Below, in pieces: positions 7,585 to 13,554 of a DNA stretch of 15,956 nt. Where the stretch lies: assembly GCA_047626195.1 (NCBI GenBank), contig JBLHSN010000113.1:1-15956 (forward strand), in the 5' to 3' direction. The notes beneath the pieces are model-generated. The model had not been told where the DNA came from. It was given only the letters and a program-made list of their open reading frames with translations, and did no database searches. The DNA is from CAJXTB01 sp047626195. GTDB lineage: Bacteria; Myxococcota_A; UBA796; GCA-2862545. Each line of letters opens with the position of its first letter. The stretch's first letter is position 1. Position numbers and translations under genes: made by a program.

Positions 7585-8454
7585 ATGCAAGTCCTCGAAT
7601 GGTTCAGCGGACTCGGTGGGTGTACCGCCGCGCTGCGCCCAACAGACACCGTCGTCCAGGCCGTTGACCAGGACGAAATGGCCCATTACACCTACACAAA
7701 GTGGTGGTCTCACCCGTGCATCCGTCGCAACGTGGCGCACATCAAGCCCGCGGCCGTTCCGCAGGCGGACCTGTGGTGGATGAGCCCACCCTGTCAGCCG
7801 TACAGTATCCGCGGTCGTCAGCAAGACCTCGCCGACCGCAGAAGCGGCGCCTATCTACGGCTGCTCGAGCTGTTGGATGCGCACCGACCCCAGCACATTG
7901 CGCTTGAGAATGTGCCGTGGTTCGAGGGCTCACAAGGGCACGACCGGCTGGCAAGCTGGCTTGACGCGACTGGGTATACGGTGTGGTCTGGGTGTCTATC
8001 GCCTACCGCCCTCGGTATTCCCATGGTCCGCCGTCGATTCTTCTTGGTCGCATCGCAGACTCACACCCCACATGCGCCGAGCAACCAGCCCTTGGTCAAG
8101 CGACTTCCCGCCTTCCTCTCGGCCAGTCCACCGGATGACACCGACATCGACCCGGACGTCCTACAGCGCTTTACAGATGCCTTTCACACGGTCGATGCGG
8201 ACGACGAAAACGCTGAGACCGCGTGTTTCACAGGCGCCTACGCCCGTTCCCCCGTGTACGCGGGAAGCTACCTGCGGCAGCATGGGAAGCTACGCTTGTT
8301 CTCCCCCAACGAAATCCTGTTGCTGATGGGCTTTCCGCCGGGCTGCCGGATGCCTACCGACCTTCCCCGGCGAAAGGCTTACAAGCTGGTCGGCAACAGC
8401 GTCTCCGTCGACTGCGTTCGGGCTGTACTCGCCCCGCTCTACAGCCCCAGCTAG
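7585..8454 (+). CDS. DNMT2/TRDMT1-like tRNA (cytosine-5) methyltransferase
   Basis: 289-residue AdoMet-dependent C5 methyltransferase. Motifs in order: I FSGLGG (7-12), IV PPCQP with catalytic C70, VI ENV (108-110), VIII around R149-R151, X GNSVSVD (270-276). Several features are diagnostic of DNMT2 rather than bacterial Dcm or restriction enzymes: MSPPCQPxxxxGRQxDxxDxR, LSPTALGIP before motif VIII, the CFT signature (C214-F-T216), and LFSPNEILLLMGFPP before GNS. The region between motifs VIII and IX is short, as in DNMT2, and no endonuclease gene adjoins. The expected reaction is m5C formation in a tRNA anticodon loop (C38 in known DNMT2s). No clear Shine-Dalgarno precedes the ATG. It is divergent from the M16 operon across 56 bp. 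Confidence 0.88.
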   Translation: MQVLEWFSGLGGCTAALRPTDTVVQAVDQDEMAHYTYTKWWSHPCIRRNVAHIKPAAVPQADLWWMSPPCQPYSIRGRQQDLADRRSGAYLRLLELLDAHRPQHIALENVPWFEGSQGHDRLASWLDATGYTVWSGCLSPTALGIPMVRRRFFLVASQTHTPHAPSNQPLVKRLPAFLSASPPDDTDIDPDVLQRFTDAFHTVDADDENAETACFTGAYARSPVYAGSYLRQHGKLRLFSPNEILLLMGFPPGCRMPTDLPRRKAYKLVGNSVSVDCVRAVLAPLYSPS

Positions 8455-8490
8455 AAACAAAAACGCCACCCCGATCGGAGTGGCGTGTTT
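8455..8490. terminator. Bidirectional hairpin terminator between methyltransferase and sigma genes
   Basis: ACGCCAC (8463-8469) pairs with GTGGCGT (8480-8486). After one mismatch, CC (8471-8472) pairs with GG (8477-8478) around a GATC loop. Read on the minus strand the stem is followed by TTTTTGTTT, a good Rho-independent terminator for the sigma gene. Read on the plus strand it is followed by only GTTT, so termination of the methyltransferase transcript should be weaker. Confidence 0.75.
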
Positions 8491-8507
8491 GATGCGAGAC
8501 CGAGACC

Positions 8508-9521
8508 TTACGGTGCGGGTGCCGCGACCTGCTCACGAATGCGTGCATGCTCACGGAGCCGAAGGAGCGCTTCACGTTCGATCTGGCGAACGCGCTCACG
8601 GGACAACTGCATCCCCTTGCCAACCTGGGAGAGCGTGCGGAACTCGTCATCTTCTAGACCGAAGCGACGGGAGAGCACGTACCGATGACGGTCGTTGAGC
8701 ACGGTGCGGAAGGCATCACGCATACGCTCGAGCTCTTGAGCGTGCATAGCCTCAGAGTCAGGCGTACTCGCATCATCATCCGATAGGAAGTGTTCCAGCG
8801 GACGCGGACGGTCTCCGTCATCCATAGGCTGGTCGAGCGACACAGTGCGGCCCTGCGACAGCAGGAACTCGGCGCGCTTGGTGTCAACACCTACTTCTTC
8901 GGCCAAATCTACAATGGAGTAGGCAAGACCGGCGTCGTCGTACTTCTTCATGGCCTTGCGCAGGTTGCGTGTCTGCTCGACTGCACAGCCTGGCAGACGA
9001 ACCGGACGGCCGGTATGGTCGATCGCACGTGTCATCTGCGCACGAACCCACCAACGAGCGTAGGTCGAAAAGCGAATGTCACGGTCTGGGTCGAAGCGCT
9101 TGGCTGCACGAAGCAGGCCAATGTAGCCCTCCTGAACCAGGTCCGATTCGCCCATAAACACGCCAGCGAGCTTCCTAGCTTCGCCGTGCGCAATGTGTCG
9201 GCCGCTCATAGCGAGCTTCCAACGAAGGCCATCTGCCTCGCCCCAAGCTTGCTTCGCTCGGCGGGCACGTGGCTTAAGTTCTGCCTCTTCCTTCGCGTGA
9301 GTCCAGACCGTTTCAACGGCTTCTTCAAGCCTGTCAACCCAGCCGGCGCGTGTACGCTCTACTCGCTTGGGGACACGCTTCAGGATCACATCCGCCATAG
9401 GTAGGCCGCGCACTTCGTCCATCGCGTCTTCTTCAAAAGCGCGAATTTGACGGGCAACGTCCTTCTCCTGTTGAGCGGTGAAGCGTTCAGACTTTCGGGG
9501 CTTGCCGAGAAGAGAGTCGAT
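8508..9521 (-). CDS. RNA polymerase sigma-70 family factor, RpoH-like, probable ATC start
   Basis: Sigma factor. Counted from the first ATG (9422): region 2 spans about 80-135 (DLVQEG, FDPDRDIRFSTYARWW, the core- and -10-binding part), region 3 about 137-200 (GRPVRLP...), and region 4 about 228-292 with the helix-turn-helix LSRERVRQIE. It looks like a group 2/3 factor related to RpoH. The frame continues 33 codons upstream of that ATG to a TGA at 9543-9545 with no ATG, GTG, TTG or CTG. This extension (SERFTAQQEKDVARQIRAF) resembles sigma region 1.2. The best start is ATC at 9519-9521, 6 bases after GGAGG, giving 337 residues. If only standard starts are allowed, the gene begins at 9422 (304 residues). 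Family certain; start is inference. Confidence 0.88.
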   Translation of the reverse strand: MDSLLGKPRKSERFTAQQEKDVARQIRAFEEDAMDEVRGLPMADVILKRVPKRVERTRAGWVDRLEEAVETVWTHAKEEAELKPRARRAKQAWGEADGLRWKLAMSGRHIAHGEARKLAGVFMGESDLVQEGYIGLLRAAKRFDPDRDIRFSTYARWWVRAQMTRAIDHTGRPVRLPGCAVEQTRNLRKAMKKYDDAGLAYSIVDLAEEVGVDTKRAEFLLSQGRTVSLDQPMDDGDRPRPLEHFLSDDDASTPDSEAMHAQELERMRDAFRTVLNDRHRYVLSRRFGLEDDEFRTLSQVGKGMQLSRERVRQIEREALLRLREHARIREQVAAPAP

Positions 9522-9527
9522 GCTGCA

Positions 9528-9532
9528 CCTCC
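9528..9532 (-). promoter_or_regulatory. Shine-Dalgarno site placing the sigma-gene start at a non-AUG codon
   Basis: Minus-strand GGAGG lies 6 bases before ATC (9519-9521), which opens the extended sigma reading frame. The GTG overlapping the site is in another frame. By contrast the ATG at 9422 has only a weak GAAGAAG upstream, itself inside the extension. Confidence 0.6.
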
Positions 9533-9545
9533 AGAGTGGGAGTCA

Positions 9546-9783
9546 ATTGTTGAACCAGGGCTTCTACTACCAACGTGGCACAACGTCCAGACTGAATTTC
9601 TCCAAGTAAAGGTTGTTGGCCCATCTAGGGTTTTTTCACGTTCTAAACACCCGCCGAATCGACGTCTACGGGCGATCAGTCCCAGACGTCAATGCGTGTC
9701 GCCAACGTGTGGGGTGTCCATTGGCAGTGATGCCAGCCGCGCATTTGGGACTCGGTTTTTGCGCAGTGAACAATGAGATGACC
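9546..9783. other. Non-coding gap between sigma gene and LysR gene
   Basis: About 240 bp with no convincing reading frame. It must carry the sigma-gene promoter (minus strand), but I cannot pick out -35/-10 boxes with confidence. A T6 run (9631-9636) follows only a 3-bp stem, and a perfect 5-bp inverted repeat TGGCA-gtga-TGCCA (9722-9735) has no T tract on either side, so I call no terminator for the LysR gene. Confidence 0.5.
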
Positions 9784-10623
9784 TCAACGAACAGTGCCAG
9801 CGCCGAGTAGTCGAATGCGAAGTGCAGCAGCCGCGGGGGACAGCCGGTCCACCCCATGATGGCAGATGACAAGACGGCGTTGCACTGGAAAGCCGTCTCG
9901 CTTGACCACCACCAGGCGACCAGCGCGAACATCCGGACCCACACTCGCCAGCGACAGCAACCCCATTCCAATTCCTTGCAGAACGTGGGCGCGCACGGCT
10001 GACACGCTACCCAATTCCATCGCAATGACCGCACTTGGCAGAGCTTCCATCAACAACTCACGAATGGCAGACCCATGCCAGAACGTCACGACTTCATCGG
10101 ACATGGCAGCGGGCGACTGAACAAGCGTAAGGGCATCATCCATCCAGGCTTCTTCCACGATCGAAGAGGCGGGGACATCCCTCTCTGTCAGCACAGCAAT
10201 ATCCACTTTGCCTTGCTTGAGTTGCTCACGGAGCGTGTCGTCGTGTTCCTCCCGAAGTCGCACAGTCACACCCGGGAACTCTCTGTGAAATGCGGATAGA
10301 AAGGGCGGCAGGTACTCGGCGCAGGCCGTCGCCCCAGCACCGATTCGGACCTCACCGGCCGTCAATCCCACCACTTCATGAACGGCTCGAATGCCGTCTG
10401 CCACTGCTGCGACCACCGCACGCGCATGCGGAACCAATGCCACCCCGGCAGCGGTTGGCCGACTCCCGCGCGCCTCGCGTAGCAACAAGGACGCGCCTAG
10501 TTCTTCTTCAAGCCGGAACATCGCTGCACTAATCGCCGGTTGGGTTCGGAACACAACCCGCGCCGCCGCGGTGAACGACCCGCTGTCGACAACCGCGAGG
10601 AAGGTTTTCAGGTCTTCATACAT
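9784..10623 (-). CDS. LysR-type transcriptional regulator
   Basis: 279 residues. The N-terminal winged helix-turn-helix (about 1-60) has the classic LysR layout: FxxVxxxGSFTAAAxxxxxxQPAIS around residues 8-32, then RLEEELGASLLLRE and TAAG. The remainder (about 88-279) is the two-lobed effector-binding domain (VRIGAGATACAEYLPPFL...). It is divergent from the TauE/SafE-family permease gene with a 99-bp shared control region, the usual arrangement in which the regulator controls its neighbour and itself. The ATG at 10623 fits the LysR start (MYEDLKTFLAVV). The ligand cannot be read from sequence; a sulfur-containing or organic anion would fit the permease, as inference. Confidence 0.92.
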   Translation of the reverse strand: MYEDLKTFLAVVDSGSFTAAARVVFRTQPAISAAMFRLEEELGASLLLREARGSRPTAAGVALVPHARAVVAAVADGIRAVHEVVGLTAGEVRIGAGATACAEYLPPFLSAFHREFPGVTVRLREEHDDTLREQLKQGKVDIAVLTERDVPASSIVEEAWMDDALTLVQSPAAMSDEVVTFWHGSAIRELLMEALPSAVIAMELGSVSAVRAHVLQGIGMGLLSLASVGPDVRAGRLVVVKRDGFPVQRRLVICHHGVDRLSPAAAALRIRLLGAGTVR

Positions 10624-10679
10624 GGTCTATCCATCACTAAAGTTTATGGTTCGTAGCATAAGTATCCATTGGTTGAATG
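10622..10679. promoter_or_regulatory. Divergent LysR/permease control region with inverted repeats
   Basis: Three short dyads lie between the two start codons: ATGG-tctat-CCAT (10622-10634, covering the LysR start), TTATG-N8-CATAA (10644-10661), and CATT-ggttg-AATG (10667-10679). LysR proteins typically bind 13-18-bp imperfect dyads between divergent genes; the central 18-bp element is the best operator candidate. The arms are only 4-5 bp, so chance occurrence is possible. No promoter boxes are clear enough to call. Confidence 0.35.
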
Positions 10680-10722
10680 TCATGCGCTCGGTGATGCTGC
10701 TGGTATTCAAACGGGAACTTCA

Positions 10723-11427
10723 ATGGCCATCTTCGTTGCCTTTTTTGCTGGAGTGTTGACCACCATCGCCGGAATGGGTGGAGGCACCCTCCTCGTGCTG
10801 TTCCTCATCCTGACCACGCACTCCCCAGTCGAAGCCCTCGCGGCCACATCGGTGGGGCTCCTGGTCGGTAATGTCCACCGCTTGTGGTTGTTTCGGCAAC
10901 ACCTCGACCGCCAGATTGCCGTCCCGTTTACTCTCGGTGCGCTCCCTGCAGCCGCTGTGATGTCGTGGGTAGCGGTGAGCCTTCCAGACACTGTTCTACA
11001 GCTTGGAATTGCCGCCGTGGCGCTGGTTGGAGTCGCGAGCGCTGCATTGGGTGTGCGCTTGAAGCCACGGGCCGGAACCGCCATCACCACAGGTGCCCTC
11101 GTGGGTGGCGTAAGTGCAACTACAGGAGGAGGCGGCATTATCGCCGGCCCCTTCTTCCTCACCAGCGGCCTCAGCGGGCCCACCTACATTGCCACGGCAG
11201 CCGCCGGTGCCATCGCCGTTCACCTCGGACGACTCGCTGGGTATGGGAGCGGCGGTGTCATGGACCGCGAGGCTTGGTTGTGGGGAATGGGCTTCGCCCT
11301 CGCCATCCTGCTTGGCAACCTAGTCGGCAAGTGGCTGCGCCAACACATTCCAGAACGAGCAAACCGGCCCATTGAGCTAGGCACAGCCGCAGGCCTTGCC
11401 ACGCTGGCTATCGCGAGTGCGTTGTGA
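10723..11427 (+). CDS. TauE/SafE (DUF81) family membrane permease
   Basis: 234-residue polytopic membrane protein with the two-fold repeat of the TauE/SafE family. Each half carries a Gly-rich turn, G17-M-GGG21 near the N-terminus and TTGGGG in the second half, each followed by a long hydrophobic helix. About seven to eight hydrophobic segments are visible. Family members export or import sulfite, sulfoacetate, taurine-related or other small organic anions. ATG at 10723 is preferred, with GGGAA 6 bases upstream; an in-frame TTG at 10669 would add 18 polar residues inside the control region and is unlikely. Probably controlled by the divergent LysR protein. Its last 20 bp overlap the 3' end of the opposite-strand gene. 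Confidence 0.88.
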   Translation: MAIFVAFFAGVLTTIAGMGGGTLLVLFLILTTHSPVEALAATSVGLLVGNVHRLWLFRQHLDRQIAVPFTLGALPAAAVMSWVAVSLPDTVLQLGIAAVALVGVASAALGVRLKPRAGTAITTGALVGGVSATTGGGGIIAGPFFLTSGLSGPTYIATAAAGAIAVHLGRLAGYGSGGVMDREAWLWGMGFALAILLGNLVGKWLRQHIPERANRPIELGTAAGLATLAIASAL

Positions 11428-13048
11428 GTTCCCACGCTGCTGGGGAGCACAAACCAAGCTCCGACAGACCTTGCCCAACGTCAGACGACAGCGCACTGCC
11501 CTCCTCGAGCGCGTCGGCGGTCACAGAATCAATCTCCGCCATGACCCATTCATCACCGGCGCGTCCCATGACCAAGTCGTGGGGCTGGCGCGCGGGCGGG
11601 GCCTGTTCACTCAGGAGGGCATCACGCAGCTCGGCCGGCTCCCATGCGAACCGCAAGAGGCGCGCACCTTCAGCCAGCATGTAGGGACCGGTCCCCAGTC
11701 CCAACACTCGATTACGCGCGACATCGCTCGCCGGTGGGTGGGCCATCGCTGCTTCAAACCGAGCCACATCCGAGCCCATCTCGGGTCCATGCGCAGTCAA
11801 CCACTGCGCAAATCGCTCGCCGATGCCACAACGGGAGTTTTCGTCCTGAGTTGCGAACGCTGAGACCCACCCTGTCAGATCTGCCCCAGCCCATGCCGCT
11901 GTCGCCGGAAGCGCAGAGCGGACACCCGCCTCCAGTTGCTCCAGATCTGAGCCTAGGCCCTGGACGAGCGGATAGCCAACCGCGAACATCTCGCCCGCTG
12001 AAGGAACGTAGAACGCCTCTTCCAGCTCACGATAGCCATCTACTACTTCGTGAATCGTAGCGCCATCAGCCAACCGGTCCACCAACGCCAACAAGGCCTC
12101 TGCGCACTCTCCGTCCGTTTCGGAATGCACGAGCAACAACCGCGCACCCAGGTCTTGTCGCACCCAACGGTCCCGGCCTGCTTCTGGCGACGGCGTCATG
12201 GCGCGAACAGGTTCCCCAAGAAGGAGGCCACCCAGTACTTCTTCCACCCGGGTTTCAAGCTCGTCAAGATCTGCGGACCACCCTCCTCCGTGGACAGCGA
12301 ACCGGTCCATCCACCGATGAAACGCGTCACTACCGAGTCGAGCGCCATGGGCTTGGGCATATGCCAGGCCGTCCGAGCACAGGTCGAGCGTCCCGTGCAC
12401 GTGGGGAACCGGACGCCCTTGCGAACGGGAGCTCCGAATCGCACCCAGCTCACGCTCTACAAAGGCAATCCCGTCCCGAATTCGTGGCAGAGCTTGTGGA
12501 TCCACGTTGACCGCACTGGCCATGCGCTCGCACCGCCCACACATCGTGCGAAACAAGGCACCTCCTCCTTGATGATCGGGGCAGCGTTGAAGAAACGCTT
12601 CATCGAAGAAGTACCAGAGCGCTACCGGGAGCAGCTCAGCGAGCCGTGCTGCGGTCGCATGGAACAACGGAGTGGCGTCCGAACGCCAAGCAAAGCCGAC
12701 CAATCCGTGACACAGCTCATGGGTCCCCCACTTCGCGCGGTGCGCCGGATGGAAGCTCGCAACCGCCAACTCATGCTGAAAAGAGTGATACTTCCGCTCT
12801 GGAAGCACACCCCCGCGCCAAGCCACGGAATCGTCGTCCGACCACTCCTCGGGCAGCTCCAAGTGATGCCGATGTTCGAAGTGAAACGCGAACAGACCGT
12901 CGCGTGCCGCCAGTCCAGCCACCGCGGACGCCGCTGGGGATCGCATGTATTCTCTTACCGGAGCACCAGCTGGAGCCTCGATTTTAGGAGGCTCGCCCAC
13001 CTGTGAAAGGAGCCAATCGACACAACGTTTGGGATCAGGAAGATTCAT
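11408..13048 (-). CDS. Unrecognised protein with HExxH motif and possible zinc knuckle
   Basis: 546 residues, no family recognised. H110-E-L-C-H114, within KWGTHELCHGLVGFAW, is a zincin-type HExxH motif on an otherwise helical stretch. Glu138 and Glu150 lie 24 and 36 residues on and could be a third (gluzincin) ligand. It is followed by C156-PD-H159 and C170-GR-C173, a CxxH-x10-CxxC pattern that could hold a structural zinc. No signal peptide or membrane segment is seen, so it is probably cytoplasmic. The C-terminal portion (residues above about 490, GDEWVMAEIDSVTADALEEG) faintly recalls PqqD-like or winged-helix domains; this is speculative. ATG at 13048 lacks a good Shine-Dalgarno, but an in-frame TAG a few codons upstream leaves little alternative. 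Protease activity is unproven. Confidence 0.75.
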   Translation of the reverse strand: MNLPDPKRCVDWLLSQVGEPPKIEAPAGAPVREYMRSPAASAVAGLAARDGLFAFHFEHRHHLELPEEWSDDDSVAWRGGVLPERKYHSFQHELAVASFHPAHRAKWGTHELCHGLVGFAWRSDATPLFHATAARLAELLPVALWYFFDEAFLQRCPDHQGGGALFRTMCGRCERMASAVNVDPQALPRIRDGIAFVERELGAIRSSRSQGRPVPHVHGTLDLCSDGLAYAQAHGARLGSDAFHRWMDRFAVHGGGWSADLDELETRVEEVLGGLLLGEPVRAMTPSPEAGRDRWVRQDLGARLLLVHSETDGECAEALLALVDRLADGATIHEVVDGYRELEEAFYVPSAGEMFAVGYPLVQGLGSDLEQLEAGVRSALPATAAWAGADLTGWVSAFATQDENSRCGIGERFAQWLTAHGPEMGSDVARFEAAMAHPPASDVARNRVLGLGTGPYMLAEGARLLRFAWEPAELRDALLSEQAPPARQPHDLVMGRAGDEWVMAEIDSVTADALEEGSALSSDVGQGLSELGLCSPAAWELTTHSR

Positions 13049-13540
13049 AAGGCGCAGCTAATCCAGCCCCCCACCTTCGCCCATCGCCGCGGCACAAACA
13101 CCCGCTGCCCGTCGTGCCATAATTAGTACATTCTAACTTATGCAATTCAGCAAAATCTCCGTCGTCCAGCAATCATACGAATCCTCAATAGATAGTGTTT
13201 ACCCGAGTCAATCAGCGCACGATTAACATTATTACCACTAGAATCCCCGTATGCTCGGCGATGCAAGACGATTGGCTTCCAGTGTCGCTGCCCACATGAG
13301 TCGCCACTTTCGCCACACCGTTGTTGCCTGCTGCGTGTCATGCATTGCCCCGCGCGCGCACTGAACAGTCCCTCGCACCGCTCCCACCCGACTCGCGCTT
13401 CGCAACTCGTTCCGACTCCTCTGCACCCGCCGTTCAAGCAGTCGTCACGGAATTCGACAAGCGCGACATGCAAGAGCCAGGACAGAATTCTGCTCCAATC
13501 GTGGCACATGAGGCACAAACACTTGTAAGGTGCGACGGAT
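13049..13540. other. Long non-coding gap, partly AT-rich, before the lipoprotein gene
   Basis: About 490 bp without a believable gene, in a window where most gaps are under 60 bp. Bases 13118-13252 are clearly richer in A+T than the surroundings (for example CATAATTAGTACATTCTAAC at 13118-13137) and probably hold the promoter of the minus-strand gene and perhaps of the lipoprotein gene, but I cannot assign boxes. A 10-bp palindrome CAGAATTCTG lies at 13483-13492. A minus-strand frame at 13147-13518 has no start signal or familiar motif. Confidence 0.45.
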
Positions 13541-13546
13541 AGGAGG
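13541..13546 (+). promoter_or_regulatory. Strong Shine-Dalgarno site deciding the lipoprotein start
   Basis: AGGAGG ends 2 bases before an ATG at 13549 and 8 bases before an in-frame ATG at 13555. The second spacing is optimal and gives the N-terminus MRTGLLLGAL, so 13555 is taken as the start. Confidence 0.8.
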
Positions 13547-13554
13547 ATATGGGG

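Noticed and set aside
7585..8454. Restriction-modification methyltransferase
   Set aside because: DNMT2-specific motifs, a short target-recognition region and no neighbouring endonuclease or Vsr-like gene.
9722..9735. Terminator for the LysR gene
   Set aside because: A perfect 5-bp stem with a 4-base loop, but no T tract on either strand.
10669..10722. TTG start adding 18 residues to the permease
   Set aside because: The added residues are polar and would precede the first membrane helix; the ATG at 10723 has a spaced GGGAA and starts directly at the helix.
13502..13516. Sigma-54 promoter (TGGCAC ... ) upstream of the lipoprotein gene
   Set aside because: TGGCAC matches the -24 element, but the required GC at -12 is absent at the correct spacing.
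13147..13518. 123-codon minus-strand frame in the intergenic gap
   Set aside because: Cys/Arg-rich translation, no ribosome binding site, no domain, no coupling to a neighbour.
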